Shown here one piece after another: positions 47,635 to 57,140 of a DNA stretch of 64,000 nt. This stretch comes from Herbaspirillum chlorophenolicum (GTDB lineage: Bacteria; Pseudomonadota; Gammaproteobacteria; Burkholderiales; Burkholderiaceae_D), in the NCBI RefSeq assembly GCF_001189955.1, contig NZ_LFLT01000001.1, positions 248,001 through 312,000 on the forward strand. Reading direction: 5' to 3'. The notes beneath the pieces were generated by a model. The model was given only the letters and a program-made list of their open reading frames with translations, searched no databases and was not told the origin of the DNA. The position numbers were made by a program, and so were the translations under genes. The number at the start of each line of letters is the position of its first letter. The first letter of the stretch is position 1.

Positions 47635-49233
47635 ATGGCTCTTCATACCGATGCCGCGCACTCCAGCGGCCAAGTCCTGCCTTTCCGCGAATCCCTGCTG
47701 GCCACGTTGGGCATCTGTTTCGTCATCATGCTGGTGGCGCTGGACCAGACCATCGTCGGCACCGCGCTGCCTACCATCGTGGCCGAGCTCAAGGGCTTTG
47801 ACCTGTATGCCTGGGTGGCGACCTCGTATCTGCTGACTTCGGTGATCACCGTGCCGATCTTCGGACGGCTGGGCGATTATTTCGGCCGCAAGCCGTTCGT
47901 GATCGCGTCCATCATCGTGTTTGTGGCTGCGTCGGCGCTATGCGGCATGGCCGACAGCATGCTGTTCCTGGTGCTGGCGCGCGGCCTGCAGGGCATCGGC
48001 GGCGGCATGCTGGTGGGTACCTGTTTTGCCTCCATCGCCGACCTGTTTCCCGATCCGCGCGTGCGCCTGCGCTGGCAGATCATCCTCTCCGCTTCATTTG
48101 GCATCGCCACTGCCGTCGGCCCTTCGCTGGGCGGGTTCCTGACGCAGGGGCTGGGCTGGCGCTGGGTGTTCTACTGCAACCTGCCTATTGGCGTGATCTC
48201 GCTGTTCTTCGTCTGGCGTTTCGTGCCCCATATCCGCCATATCCAGCACCAGGGCAAAATGCGCCTGGACTGGCCGGGCGCGCTGCTGATCTCGCTGTCG
48301 CTGGGCAGCCTGCAACTGCTGGTGGAGATGCTGCCCAAGCGCGGCATCACCGGCGGCATGCTGGCGTTGCTGGTGCTGAGCATGGCGGCTTTTTATGCGT
48401 TGTGGAAATGGGAGCAGCGTGCGGCGCAGCCGATCCTGCCATTCGAGATGATGCGCGACCGCGCGCTGTCCAGCCTGTTCATCCTGTCGGTGCTGGCGGG
48501 TTTCGCCATGTTCTCGCTGCTGATGTATGCGCCGCTGCTGTTCCAGGGCGGCTTCGGGATGACGCCGCGCGAGGCCGGCTTGCTGATCACGCCGCTGGTG
48601 GCCTGTATTACCGTGGCCAGCATCGTCAATGGCCGCATCATCACGCGCATTCCCAATCCCAACATGATGATGACGGTGGGTTTCGTACTGATCTCGGTGG
48701 CTTGCCTGGGCGTGGTGCTGTGCGACCGCGGTACCGGCAACGGCTTCATGCTGGCGACCATGCTGGCTGGCGGTTTCGGCCTGGGCCTGGTCTTGCCGAA
48801 CCTGACCGTGTTCGCCCAGCAGGCCGCCAGCCGCGAGCACTTGGGCATTGCCACCGCCTTGCTGCAGTCGCTGCGCATGATCGGCGGCATGCTGGGTACC
48901 GCCATTACCGGTACGCTGGTCAGCCAGATGTACGGCAGCGGTGTGCAGAAGGCGCTCGAGAGCGACCACGCTGCGCAATGGCTCAAGGAATTCAGCGATC
49001 CCGAAGTGCTGGTCAACCATGACATTCAATCGGTGCTGCTGGCGCAACTGATGAAGGCGGGGCACAACGGTTCGGCGCTGCTCGATGCCGCGCGCGATGC
49101 GCTGGTCGGGGCGATCCATATGGGGATCGCGATCGCCATCGTGGCTGCGCTGGCCGGCTTGTGGATGGTGCGCCGGGTGCCGCCGATCAAGTTCGGCAGC
49201 GATGCCAAGGTTGAGCCGGTGATGTCGGAATAG
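47635..49233 (+). CDS. MFS drug:H+ antiporter, DHA2 family (14 spans)
   Basis: 532 residues with fourteen predicted membrane spans. FVIMLVALDQTIVGTALPTI is the DHA2 helix 1 motif (LDxTIVxxALP); FGRLGDYFGRKP is the loop 2-3 motif; LQGIGGGML and FGIATAVGPSLGG are motifs B and C of antiporters. The family exports cationic or hydrophobic drugs. No regulator or membrane fusion gene adjoins it, so an EmrAB-type tripartite pump is not suggested. The ATG at 47635 gives the normal N-terminus. It converges on tRNA-Leu. Confidence 0.9.
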   Translation: MALHTDAAHSSGQVLPFRESLLATLGICFVIMLVALDQTIVGTALPTIVAELKGFDLYAWVATSYLLTSVITVPIFGRLGDYFGRKPFVIASIIVFVAASALCGMADSMLFLVLARGLQGIGGGMLVGTCFASIADLFPDPRVRLRWQIILSASFGIATAVGPSLGGFLTQGLGWRWVFYCNLPIGVISLFFVWRFVPHIRHIQHQGKMRLDWPGALLISLSLGSLQLLVEMLPKRGITGGMLALLVLSMAAFYALWKWEQRAAQPILPFEMMRDRALSSLFILSVLAGFAMFSLLMYAPLLFQGGFGMTPREAGLLITPLVACITVASIVNGRIITRIPNPNMMMTVGFVLISVACLGVVLCDRGTGNGFMLATMLAGGFGLGLVLPNLTVFAQQAASREHLGIATALLQSLRMIGGMLGTAITGTLVSQMYGSGVQKALESDHAAQWLKEFSDPEVLVNHDIQSVLLAQLMKAGHNGSALLDAARDALVGAIHMGIAIAIVAALAGLWMVRRVPPIKFGSDAKVEPVMSE

Positions 49234-49273
49234 GTGGCAGGCGGAATGGAGGTGAAAATCCAGCGTAAAAATG

Positions 49274-49308
49274 AAAAAACGGGCGAAACCCAAAGGTTTG
49301 ACCCGTTT
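49274..49308 (-). terminator. Intrinsic terminator downstream of tRNA-Leu
   Basis: AAACGGG/CCCGTTT outer stem plus AAACC/GGTTT inner stem. On the minus strand a T6 tract follows, so it terminates the tRNA transcript. A second hairpin (AAAGCCG/CGGCTTT, 49324-49339) precedes it. Confidence 0.75.
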
Positions 49309-49352
49309 CAACATTCCGGCCGTAAAGCCGTTCGGCTTTCACGTTAATTGCT

Positions 49353-49437
49353 TGGTGCCCACGGAGGGACTCGAACCCCCACACCTCGCGGCACATGGAC
49401 CTGAACCATGCGCGTCTACCAATTCCGCCACGTGGGC
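49353..49437 (-). tRNA. tRNA-Leu (anticodon CAG)
   Basis: An 85-nt tRNA with encoded CCA at its 3' end. The acceptor stem GCCCACG pairs with CGTGGGC; the T loop is GGTTCGAGTCC; the long variable arm typical of Leu (TGCCGCGAGGTG region) is present. The anticodon loop TTCAGGT gives CAG at 49401-49403, reading CUG codons. A near-perfect promoter precedes it on the minus strand. Confidence 0.96.
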
Positions 49438-49456
49438 AATAACGCGAAAGAAAGTG

Positions 49457-49484
49457 ATTATATACGATAACGCCCCCTTGTCAA
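49457..49484 (-). promoter_or_regulatory. Consensus sigma70 promoter of tRNA-Leu
   Basis: On the minus strand, TTGACA and TATAAT are perfect matches separated by 16 bases; the -10 ends about 20 bases before the mature tRNA 5' end. Confidence 0.9.
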
Positions 49485-49657
49485 TGTCTTTGTGCAGCGG
49501 AATTTGCGATTTTTTCCGGAGCGGCACGGTGGGCCTGTGCCATACACACAGTATTGCGGTTAGGTAAATGGCCGCAACTCCGTTACACTAAGGCCTATTC
49601 GTCTGGATCGGCGCGTCCGCACCGGTCTCATCAATAACAATTGCGCAAACGACACTT

Positions 49658-52132
49658 TTGAGCCAATTCCCCTATACCATTCCCAGCCGGGAAGAAATCC
49701 TCGGTATCCTGCGTACTTCGCCCACGGCGCAAAGCGCGCCCAGTCTGGCGGCGGCGCTTGGCGTCAAGCCCGAAGAGATGGATGGCCTGACGCGACGGCT
49801 CAATGCCATGGAACGCGACGGCCAGATCAAGCCCGACCGGGGCGGCAACTACAAGCTGACCCATTCCCCAAATTTCATCGAGGGGCGGGTGTCCAGCCAC
49901 CGCGACGGTTTCGGTTTCCTGTTGCCGGACGACGGCAGCGACGATCTCTTCCTGCCCGAGAAGGAAATGCAGAAGGTCATGCACGGCGATCGCGTCCAGG
50001 CGCGCATCGTCGGCACCGACCGCCGCGGCCGGCCGGAAGGCACCATCGTGGAAGTGGTGGATCGCGCCAATACCCATGTGATCGGCCGTCTGCTCAATGA
50101 GAACGGCGTGTGGGTGGTGGCGCCGGAAGACAAGCGCATCGGCCACGACGTACTGCTGGCCGGTTCGCCCGGCAAGGCCAAGGCGGGGCAGGTGGTCAGC
50201 GTCGAACTGACCGAGCAGCCTTCGCGCTACACCCAGCCGGTGGGCAAGATCGTCGAGATCCTGGGCGACATCGACGACCCTGGCATGGAAATCGAAATCG
50301 CCGTGCGCAAATACGGCGTGCCGCATGAGTTCTCGGACGTCGCCAAGAAGCTGGCAGCCAAGTTGCCTAACGAAGTTCGCGCGGCCGACCTCAAGGACCG
50401 CGTCGACCTGCGTGACGTGCCGCTGGTCACGATCGACGGCGAAGATGCGCGCGACTTCGACGATGCCGTCTACTGCGAGCCGGTCAAGATCGGCCGCGCC
50501 AACGGCTACCGCCTGATCGTGGCGATCGCCGACGTCAGTCATTACGTCAAGCCGAACGATGCGCTGGATGTCGATGCACTGGAGCGCAGCACCTCGGTCT
50601 ACTTCCCGCGCCGGGTGATCCCGATGCTGCCGGAAAAGCTGTCCAACGGCCTGTGTTCGCTGAATCCGGATGTTGACCGCCTGACGCTGGTGTGCGACGC
50701 CGTGATCACCGCCAAGGGCGAGATCAAGGCTTACCAGTTCTACCCGGCCGTGATCCATTCGGCCGCACGCCTGACCTATACCGAAGTGGCCTCCGTCCTG
50801 GCCAACACCAAGGGACCGGAGGCGGCGCGCCGCATCGCACTGGTGCCGCACCTGACGCACTTGTACGAAGTGTTCCAGGCGCTGCTGCAGGCACGCCAGG
50901 CGCGCGGGGCGATCGATTTCGAGACCACCGAAACCTATATCGTCTGCAATGCCGCAGGCAAGATCGAGAAGATCCTGCCGCGCACCCGCAACGATGCGCA
51001 CCGCCTGATCGAAGAGTGCATGCTGGCGGCCAACGTCTGCGCGGCCGACTTGCTCAAGCGCCATGAACATCCAGCCCTGTACCGCATCCACGCCGGCCCC
51101 ACCAAGGAAAAGCTGACGCAGCTGCGCAATTTCCTCAAGCAAACCGGCCTGAGCCTGGGCGGCGGCGACACGCCCAGTGCGTCCGACTATGCGGAGCTGA
51201 TGCCCAAGATCAAGGCGCGCCCGGATGCGGTGCTGCTCCAGACCATGCTGTTGCGCTCGATGCAGCAGGCGGTCTACAGCCCGGACAATATCGGCCACTT
51301 CGGCCTGTCTTACGAGTCCTACGCGCACTTCACCAGCCCGATCCGCCGTTATCCCGATCTGTTGACGCACCGTGCCATCAAGGCCGTTTTGCAAGGCAAG
51401 CGCTACGAACCCAAGGGCATCGACAGCAGCGCACTGAACACATCGATTTCGCCGGCGGCGCGCAAGATGCAGCAGCAACAGCGGGCAGCCGACCTGGCTG
51501 CCGGCAAAAAGCCGCGCGGCGACGGCAAGCAGAGCAGCCTGGCCATCTGGGAAGCGCTGGGCTTGCACTGTTCGGCCAACGAACGTCGCGCCGATGAGGC
51601 TTCGCGCGATGTCGAGGCATGGCTCAAGTGCTATTTCATTCGCGACAAGCTGGGCGAAGAGTTCACCGGCACCATTTCCGGCGTCGCCACCTTCGGCATC
51701 TTCGTACAGCTCGATGCGCTGTATATCGAGGGCCTGGTGCACGTTACCGAACTGGGCGCCGACTACTTCCAGTACGACGAGGCGCGCCACGAATTGCGCG
51801 GCGAGCGCACCGGCATCCGCTATCAGCTGACGGACCGCGTGACCGTGCAGGTCAGCCGGGTCGACCTGGATGCGCGCAAGATCGACCTTTCGCTGGTCAA
51901 CGAGCCGGGCATCCGCACGCTGATCAAGAACGAGGCCAAGCGCGCCGAAAGCGCCGCGCGCGGCAAGCCCAACGGGGCGGCCAAGCCGGCGGCGCAAGCC
52001 AGGAAGGCGGCCGCTCCCAAGCCGGCCAAAGCGACCAAGGCCAAAGGCGGCGCGGCGCATGCGCGTCCCGGTGAAACCGACCGCAAGCGGGCGGCAGCCA
52101 AGGGATTTTCCAAGGGCAAGAAGAAGCGTTGA
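49658..52132 (+). CDS. rnr: Ribonuclease R
   Basis: 824 residues from a TTG start (no ATG lies in a suitable place; SQFPYTIPSREEILGILRTS is the family N-terminus). In order: N-terminal helix-turn-helix, two cold-shock/OB domains (IEGRVSSHRDGFGFLLPDDG begins the first), the RNB catalytic domain with DGEDARDFDDAVY at about residues 260-275, an S1 domain (EEFTGTISGVATFGIFVQL), and a Lys/Ala-rich basic tail from about 770. It degrades structured RNA 3' to 5' processively. rlmB follows 69 bases on, the standard order. Confidence 0.95.
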   Translation: MSQFPYTIPSREEILGILRTSPTAQSAPSLAAALGVKPEEMDGLTRRLNAMERDGQIKPDRGGNYKLTHSPNFIEGRVSSHRDGFGFLLPDDGSDDLFLPEKEMQKVMHGDRVQARIVGTDRRGRPEGTIVEVVDRANTHVIGRLLNENGVWVVAPEDKRIGHDVLLAGSPGKAKAGQVVSVELTEQPSRYTQPVGKIVEILGDIDDPGMEIEIAVRKYGVPHEFSDVAKKLAAKLPNEVRAADLKDRVDLRDVPLVTIDGEDARDFDDAVYCEPVKIGRANGYRLIVAIADVSHYVKPNDALDVDALERSTSVYFPRRVIPMLPEKLSNGLCSLNPDVDRLTLVCDAVITAKGEIKAYQFYPAVIHSAARLTYTEVASVLANTKGPEAARRIALVPHLTHLYEVFQALLQARQARGAIDFETTETYIVCNAAGKIEKILPRTRNDAHRLIEECMLAANVCAADLLKRHEHPALYRIHAGPTKEKLTQLRNFLKQTGLSLGGGDTPSASDYAELMPKIKARPDAVLLQTMLLRSMQQAVYSPDNIGHFGLSYESYAHFTSPIRRYPDLLTHRAIKAVLQGKRYEPKGIDSSALNTSISPAARKMQQQQRAADLAAGKKPRGDGKQSSLAIWEALGLHCSANERRADEASRDVEAWLKCYFIRDKLGEEFTGTISGVATFGIFVQLDALYIEGLVHVTELGADYFQYDEARHELRGERTGIRYQLTDRVTVQVSRVDLDARKIDLSLVNEPGIRTLIKNEAKRAESAARGKPNGAAKPAAQARKAAAPKPAKATKAKGGAAHARPGETDRKRAAAKGFSKGKKKR

Positions 52133-52201
52133 ACCAGCGCTGAACTTTTGCCCTTGATTCGTAGCAAGTCACAGTAATAAGAGAAGAAACAAGCAGGTTT
52201 T

Positions 52202-52939
52202 ATGAAGAGCAAAATGATTTTCGGCTTCCATGCCGTCACGTCCCGTATCCGCCACGAAGCATCGTCGGTAGATGAAATCTATGTGGACGCCGACCGCCGC
52301 GACCGCCGCATGCTGGACATGCTGCACGCGGCCAAGGAAGCCAATGTGCGCATCATCCAGGCCGACGACCAGCGCTTGTCGGCGATGGTCGGCACGCGCC
52401 GCCACCAGGGTGTGGTGGCCAAGGCCGCCACGCTGTCGCTGGCGCGCACGCTGGATGAATTGCTGGATGCAGTGCAGGGACCGCCGTTGCTGCTGATCCT
52501 GGACGGCATTACCGATCCGCATAACCTGGGCGCCTGCCTGCGGGTAGCCGATGGCGCTGGCGCGCACGCAGTGATCGCCCCCAAGGACCGTGCCGTGGGC
52601 CTGAATGCGACGGCGATGAAGGTGTCCAGCGGCGCCTCCGATACCGTGCCCTACATCACCGTCACCAACCTGGCGCGCACCATGCGCGATTTGAAGGAGC
52701 GCGGCGTATGGCTCATCGGCACTACCGATGATGCAGAGAAGGGTTTGTATGAAGGCGACTTCACCGGCCCTACCGCGCTGGTGATGGGTTCGGAAGGCGA
52801 GGGCATGCGCCGCCTGACGCGCGAGACCTGCGACGTGCTGGTCAATATCCCGATGTTCGGCTCGGTCGAGAGCCTGAACGTGTCGGTTGCCTCCGGCGTC
52901 TGTCTCTACGAAGCGCGACGTCAGCGCCTGCCTAAATAA
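52202..52939 (+). CDS. rlmB: 23S rRNA (guanosine-2251-2'-O)-methyltransferase
   Basis: 245 residues of the SPOUT (SpoU) family. An N-terminal L30e-like substrate domain ([19 protein letters not shown]) is followed by the trefoil-knot domain with the three SpoU motifs: [20 protein letters not shown] (motif 1), [17 protein letters not shown] (motif 2) and [18 protein letters not shown] (motif 3). It methylates G2251 in the ribosomal P loop. It is downstream of rnr, with a strong terminator directly after. Confidence 0.95.
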   Translation: MKSKMIFGFHAVTSRIRHEASSVDEIYVDADRRDRRMLDMLHAAKEANVRIIQADDQRLSAMVGTRRHQGVVAKAATLSLARTLDELLDAVQGPPLLLILDGITDPHNLGACLRVADGAGAHAVIAPKDRAVGLNATAMKVSSGASDTVPYITVTNLARTMRDLKERGVWLIGTTDDAEKGLYEGDFTGPTALVMGSEGEGMRRLTRETCDVLVNIPMFGSVESLNVSVASGVCLYEARRQRLPK

Positions 52940-52965
52940 GTCCGGTCGTCTCAGGTACGATACCG

Positions 52966-52996
52966 TCGCCGGACTTGATGTCCGGCGATTTTTTTT
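52966..52996 (+). terminator. Intrinsic terminator of rnr-rlmB
   Basis: TCGCCGGAC/GTCCGGCGA, a perfect 9-bp stem with loop TTGAT, followed by T8. Confidence 0.92.
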
Positions 52997-53034
52997 GCAT
53001 CAGCATTTACTTACCCGTTCCAGGAAGCACCACC

Positions 53035-53787
53035 ATGTTCAGCCGACTACGTGAAGACATCGCCAGTATCCGCGAGCGCGATCCCGCCGCGCGCAACACT
53101 TGGGAAGTGCTCACTTGTTATCCCGGCCTGCATGCAGTGGTCATGCACCGCTGGGCCAACGCCTGCTGGCTGGCTGACTTCAAGTGGCTGGGCCGTTTCA
53201 TCTCGCATATCGCGCGCGGCTTGACCGGCATCGAGATCCATCCGGGCGCGACCATCGGCCGCCGCGTATTCATCGACCACGGTTTCGGCGTGGTGATCGG
53301 CGAGACCGCGGTAATCGGTGACGACTGTACTATTTACCAGGGCGTAACGCTGGGCGGCACCTCGCTGGCCAAGGGCGCCAAGCGCCATCCTACGCTGGGG
53401 CGCGGCGCGATCATCGGTGCTGGAGCAAAAGTGCTGGGTGGATTTACGGTGGGAGACGGCGCCAAGGTCGGCTCCAATGCGGTAGTCACCAAGGAGGTGC
53501 CGGCTGGCGCTACAGCGGTCGGTAATCCGGCGCGCATCGTGCAACGCGCCGCGCCACAGGATCCGCGTGATCAGGCAGCCGCGCGCATCTTCGCCGCTTA
53601 CGGCGTCATGCCCAATGGCGATGATCCGCTGTCAAAAGCCCTGCACGGGCTGATCAATCAGGTGGCCGCGCAGGAGCAGCAGATCGAGGTGATGCTGGCT
53701 GCACTCAAGGGGGCGGGGATAGGGTGTCAACGCTTCGAGGAATTGAGCCGCTTTGATGCTGATCAGTTGAACAAGCTGGTGGACTGA
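53035..53787 (+). CDS. cysE: Serine O-acetyltransferase
   Basis: 250 residues. N-terminal helical domain, then a left-handed beta-helix of hexapeptide repeats with [20 protein letters not shown] (catalytic His and Asp pair) and [18 protein letters not shown]. It acetylates serine with acetyl-CoA, the first step of cysteine synthesis, and normally binds CysK. ATG 53035 (MFSRLREDI) follows AGGAAG; the longer frame is in the terminator. Just downstream the strand changes to the lpxH gene; cysE stands as a single unit. Confidence 0.93.
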   Translation: MFSRLREDIASIRERDPAARNTWEVLTCYPGLHAVVMHRWANACWLADFKWLGRFISHIARGLTGIEIHPGATIGRRVFIDHGFGVVIGETAVIGDDCTIYQGVTLGGTSLAKGAKRHPTLGRGAIIGAGAKVLGGFTVGDGAKVGSNAVVTKEVPAGATAVGNPARIVQRAAPQDPRDQAAARIFAAYGVMPNGDDPLSKALHGLINQVAAQEQQIEVMLAALKGAGIGCQRFEELSRFDADQLNKLVD

Positions 53788-53837
53788 TCCTGCTTGGCAT
53801 ATTGATGCCATTCCATTAAGCATCAACTCCATGGATC

Positions 53838-53897
53838 GTCGCCCTGGCTTTCGTCAGGACGACGGATTCTGAGATTCCGTACCCCGGCGAGCGCCGG
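53838..53897. repeat. Dispersed palindromic element, copy 3, with an adjoining hairpin
   Basis: GTCGCCCTGGCTTTCGTCAGG (inverted relative to copy 2, two differences in 23 bases) followed by a CCGGC/GCCGG hairpin at 53884-53897, between convergent cysE and lpxH. It may serve as their shared transcription boundary. Confidence 0.6.
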
Positions 53898-53926
53898 TGT
53901 CCGATGAGGTTTTTGTCATCGGCCAA

Positions 53927-54718
53927 TCAGCCGATCTCGCCACCCGCCGCATCGAAGCGATGCAGCACACCATCTGCCGTCAGGCTGATCCAGCCGCCGC
54001 GCGGCGTTTCGATATCGTATTCCCAATCCGGCAGCACATAGCGCAGGCGCTGGTCTTCGCCGCTGCCCAGCACATGCAGGGCTGGGCGGTGCGTATGGCC
54101 GTGGATCAGCACGCTGGTGCCGGTCTGTGAGAACAACTGGCCGATGGCGCCGGCATTGACGTCCATGATCTCGTCGGACTTGTTCTGGTTGGAGTCCTGG
54201 CTGTTCTTGCGCATGCCCTCGATGATCGCCTTGCGCTGCGCCAGCGGCATGGCGAGGAACTGCTGCTGGTAGGCCGGCTGGCGCACCTGGGCGCGGAAGG
54301 CCATGTAGGCGGTGTCGTCGGTGCATTGCGCGTCGCCGTGGGCCAGTGCGATTTCGCGCCCGGCCAGGCGGATCACGTGCGGGTCGTCCAGCAGCGCCAG
54401 GCCGGCGGCTTCAGCGAAGCCGGTCCCGACCAGGAAGTCGCGGTTGCCGGCGATCCAGAAGATTTGCACGCCATGCTGCTGCAGCGCCTTCAAGGCATCG
54501 GCGATCTCACGGTTGTAGGGCGTGGCGAGATCGTCGTCGCCGGCCCAGTATTCGAAGATATCGCCCAGCAGGTAGAGCTGCTGCGTTTGCGTCGCATGGG
54601 TTTGCAGGAATTCGAGGAAGGCTGCGGTGGTGCGTGGCAGCGAAGCCTGCAGGTGGAGGTCGGAAACAAAAAGCGCAACCGTCGGCTGCGCTTTTTGTGA
54701 GGACGTGAAAATCGTCAT
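53927..54718 (-). CDS. lpxH: UDP-2,3-diacylglucosamine diphosphatase
   Basis: 263 residues of the calcineurin-like metallophosphatase fold. The metal-binding signature is complete: FVSDLHLQ (DxH), LLGDIFEYWAGDDD (GD), IAGNRDFLVG (GNRD), IALAHGDAQ (H) and IHGHTHRPAL (GHxH). The enzyme makes lipid X in lipid A synthesis at the inner membrane. It lies 19 bases after ppiB on the same strand. Confidence 0.93.
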   Translation of the reverse strand: MTIFTSSQKAQPTVALFVSDLHLQASLPRTTAAFLEFLQTHATQTQQLYLLGDIFEYWAGDDDLATPYNREIADALKALQQHGVQIFWIAGNRDFLVGTGFAEAAGLALLDDPHVIRLAGREIALAHGDAQCTDDTAYMAFRAQVRQPAYQQQFLAMPLAQRKAIIEGMRKNSQDSNQNKSDEIMDVNAGAIGQLFSQTGTSVLIHGHTHRPALHVLGSGEDQRLRYVLPDWEYDIETPRGGWISLTADGVLHRFDAAGGEIG

Positions 54719-54737
54719 CGTCAGGTGGGGAGTGGCG

Positions 54738-55226
54738 TTAGACCACTTCCGCCTTTTCGATCACGACATCTTCGGCCGGCACGTCAGCGAACATGCCGGT
54801 GCGGGAGGTCTTGACGCCCTTGATCTTGTCGACCACTTCAGTGCCTTCGACTACCTTGCCGAACACACAGTAGCCCCAGCCGTCCTGGCCCGGGAAGTCC
54901 AGGAAGCTGTTGTTCTTGACGTTGATGAAGAACTGGGCCGACGCCGAGTGCGGCGCGGCAGTGCGTGCCATGGCCAGTGTATAGGGCTCGTTCTTGAGGC
55001 CGTTCTTGGCCTCGTTCTCGATCGGTTCGTTGGTTTCCTTCTGCTTCATGCCGGGTTCGAAGCCGCCGCCCTGGATCATGAAGCCGTCGATCACGCGGTG
55101 GAAAATGGTGCCGTTGTAGTGGCCGGCGTTCACGTAAGCCAGGAAGTTCTCGACGGTCTTCGGCGCTTTTTCGGCATCCAGTTCGATCTTGATGTTGCCG
55201 TGGTTGGTGGTGAGCAGAACTGCCAT
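54738..55226 (-). CDS. ppiB: Cytoplasmic peptidyl-prolyl cis-trans isomerase (cyclophilin B type)
   Basis: 162 residues, cyclophilin fold. Active-site segments: [19 protein letters not shown] (catalytic Arg), [26 protein letters not shown] and [10 protein letters not shown]. No signal peptide. ATG 55226 follows AAAGGATT; the in-frame ATG 14 codons upstream has none. It is closely related to the next gene (ppiA), which has a signal peptide, suggesting a tandem duplication followed by relocation. Upstream of lpxH in one operon. Confidence 0.93.
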   Translation of the reverse strand: MAVLLTTNHGNIKIELDAEKAPKTVENFLAYVNAGHYNGTIFHRVIDGFMIQGGGFEPGMKQKETNEPIENEAKNGLKNEPYTLAMARTAAPHSASAQFFINVKNNSFLDFPGQDGWGYCVFGKVVEGTEVVDKIKGVKTSRTGMFADVPAEDVVIEKAEVV

Positions 55227-55326
55227 GTTGAATCCTTTGCTTGACGGTAAAAATAAGGGTGAAAACAAAAAACGAGGCGGGCATCCGATGGCCCGCCTGT
55301 CCCTGAGGGCTGGTGCTGCGCGGCGC

Positions 55327-55896
55327 TTATTTGACCAGCGTTGCCGATTCGATCACGACCGGGGTGCGTGGCACGTCGCCGGCGCCGGTGGGCACCTGCT
55401 TGATCTTGTCGACCACATCGGCGCCCTGAACTACCTTGCCGAATACCGCGTATCCCCAGCCATCACGGCTCGGGTAATCCAGCGGGGCGTTGTTGGCCAC
55501 GTTGATGAAGAACTGGGCCGTCGCCGAATGCGGGGCTGAGGTGCGCGCCATGGCAATAGTATAAACCTCGTTCTTCAAACCGTTATTGGCCTCGTTCTTG
55601 ATGGGCGCATCGGTATCCTTTTCGCGCATGTTCTGGTCGTAGCCGCCGCCCTGGATCATGAAACCGTTGATCACGCGGTGGAACAGGGTGCCGTTGTACT
55701 GGCCCTTCTTGACGTACTTGAGGAAGTTGTCGACAGTGACGGGCGCCTTCTGCGGATTGAGCTCGACCACGATGTCGCCCATGCTGGTCTTGATCAGCAC
55801 GCGCGGCGCATCGGCGGCGAAAGCCGGCGCCGACAGGGCGGCGGACAGGGAGAGGGCGGCCAGGCCGCGCAGCAGGCTACGACGAGAAATCATCAT
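55327..55896 (-). CDS. ppiA: Periplasmic peptidyl-prolyl cis-trans isomerase (cyclophilin A type)
   Basis: 189 residues. The N-terminus carries a Tat-like/Sec signal ([20 protein letters not shown], then [12 protein letters not shown]), with a twin-Arg-type SRRSLLRG, so export is clear and the Tat route is possible. Cyclophilin motifs follow as in ppiB ([25 protein letters not shown]). The ATG overlaps the L,D-transpeptidase stop (ATGA); a second ATG one codon later is equally possible. It is part of the long minus-strand operon TPR-Ldt-ppiA-ppiB-lpxH. Confidence 0.93.
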   Translation of the reverse strand: MMISRRSLLRGLAALSLSAALSAPAFAADAPRVLIKTSMGDIVVELNPQKAPVTVDNFLKYVKKGQYNGTLFHRVINGFMIQGGGYDQNMREKDTDAPIKNEANNGLKNEVYTIAMARTSAPHSATAQFFINVANNAPLDYPSRDGWGYAVFGKVVQGADVVDKIKQVPTGAGDVPRTPVVIESATLVK

Positions 55897-57137
55897 GCAT
55901 TACCTTCGTAAATAATTTTCCATTCCGATCCTTCCTTGACCCAGTACTGGCGTTTGCGGATCGCATTTTTACTCTTGCCGACGGCACTTTCCTGGATGAA
56001 AGTGCTGACGATCATGTCTTCCGGGCCCGGATAGCGGAACAGGCTGACATCGCGCAGTTTGACACTGGTGAAGCGTGCGCCGTTCATGCTCTTTTGCTGG
56101 CGCGAGAACCAGGTCGGCAGGCTTTCGCCCAGGGCCGAGCGGAAATCGCGCGAGTAGTAGGACAGGGTTTTCTCGCTGTCGGGATTCTCCAGCGACTGTT
56201 GCCATTGTTCCAGCATGGCGGTCGCGGCCTGGCGCTGCTTGTCCCATTCGCCCTTGTTGACGAATTGCACACCCTGGCTGATCACCACCACGGTCTTGCC
56301 AACCTCAGCCGTGGAGTACAGGCTTTGCAGGTCAGGATTGGCCAGCACCACGCAACCGTCGGAGGACAGCGGTGGACGGCTGAAATTGTCGGATGGCGTG
56401 CCGTGCAGCCAGATGCCGTAGCCGCTGCGGCCGTTGCGCTTGTCCCATTCATTGGGATAGGACAGCGGCAGCGCGCCGGTGCCGTAGAAATCGGGCAGCT
56501 TGGGGCCGGGAATGCGGTTGTTGACGTAGTACACGCCGATCGGGGTGCGCTGGTCGCCTTCCTTGGATTTGTTGGCGCCGAAGCGGCCTTGGGAGATGTA
56601 GTAGTCGGTCTGGTACTTCAACTGGCCGTCCAGGTTCTCGTAGACGTACATGCGCGAGCGCGAGGTATCGACCACCAATACGGTTTTCTGGTCGTCGCCC
56701 ATCTGCAGCACGGCCTTGGGAATCAGGCTGGGATCGGGCTTTTCCTGCAGCGAGCGGATGCGCACCATGGCTTCATCGCGCAATTCCTTGAGCTTGTCCT
56801 GCGGGGCGTCGGCCATGGCGCCGAAATTGCGCACCGGGCGGGCATGCATCAGCAACAGGTCGCCTTGCACCAGATGGCCGAGCCGGAAGGTCGGATAGGC
56901 GGCCACCAGGGCGTCGGCCTTGGCCTGGGCTTCGCGCAGGCGGTTGGCGCCGAGGTCCTTGTAGACGTCGATCAGCAAGGCCTCGGGATCGGGCTTGCCG
57001 GGCGCGGCCGGACTGGCGCTTTGCGGGGGGATGGAAGAAGAGGAGGCAACGCTGCCGGTCGTCGGCAGGCCGGCCAGACATAACATCAGCAGGCGTCCCA
57101 GCATGCGCGCCGGACGCCCTTGCAAAACTTGAGCCAC
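55893..57137 (-). CDS. L,D-transpeptidase (YkuD) with C-terminal NTF2-like domain
   Basis: About 414 residues. A signal peptide-like N-terminus ([20 protein letters not shown]) leads into a helical TPR-like linker, then the YkuD domain with [19 protein letters not shown], which contains the catalytic His, Ser and Cys. The domain forms 3-3 peptidoglycan cross-links or attaches proteins. The C-terminal ~110 residues ([14 protein letters not shown] to WKIIYEG) form an NTF2-like fold resembling the end of the upstream TPR protein. The start is not fixed: GTG 57137 is spaced 6 bases from GGGAGGG and is chosen; TTG 57140 directly abuts the previous stop. Translation is coupled to the TPR gene. Confidence 0.88.
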   Translation of the reverse strand: MAQVLQGRPARMLGRLLMLCLAGLPTTGSVASSSSIPPQSASPAAPGKPDPEALLIDVYKDLGANRLREAQAKADALVAAYPTFRLGHLVQGDLLLMHARPVRNFGAMADAPQDKLKELRDEAMVRIRSLQEKPDPSLIPKAVLQMGDDQKTVLVVDTSRSRMYVYENLDGQLKYQTDYYISQGRFGANKSKEGDQRTPIGVYYVNNRIPGPKLPDFYGTGALPLSYPNEWDKRNGRSGYGIWLHGTPSDNFSRPPLSSDGCVVLANPDLQSLYSTAEVGKTVVVISQGVQFVNKGEWDKQRQAATAMLEQWQQSLENPDSEKTLSYYSRDFRSALGESLPTWFSRQQKSMNGARFTSVKLRDVSLFRYPGPEDMIVSTFIQESAVGKSKNAIRKRQYWVKEGSEWKIIYEGNA

Positions 57138-57140
57138 CAA

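Noticed and set aside
49353..49437. tRNA-Leu as an integration site for an island
   Set aside because: No duplicated tRNA end, integrase gene or change in gene style was seen on either side.
49631..52060. 809-codon open frame opposite rnr
   Set aside because: Same reason; the RNase R catalytic motifs are intact on the plus strand and the minus frame has no family pattern.
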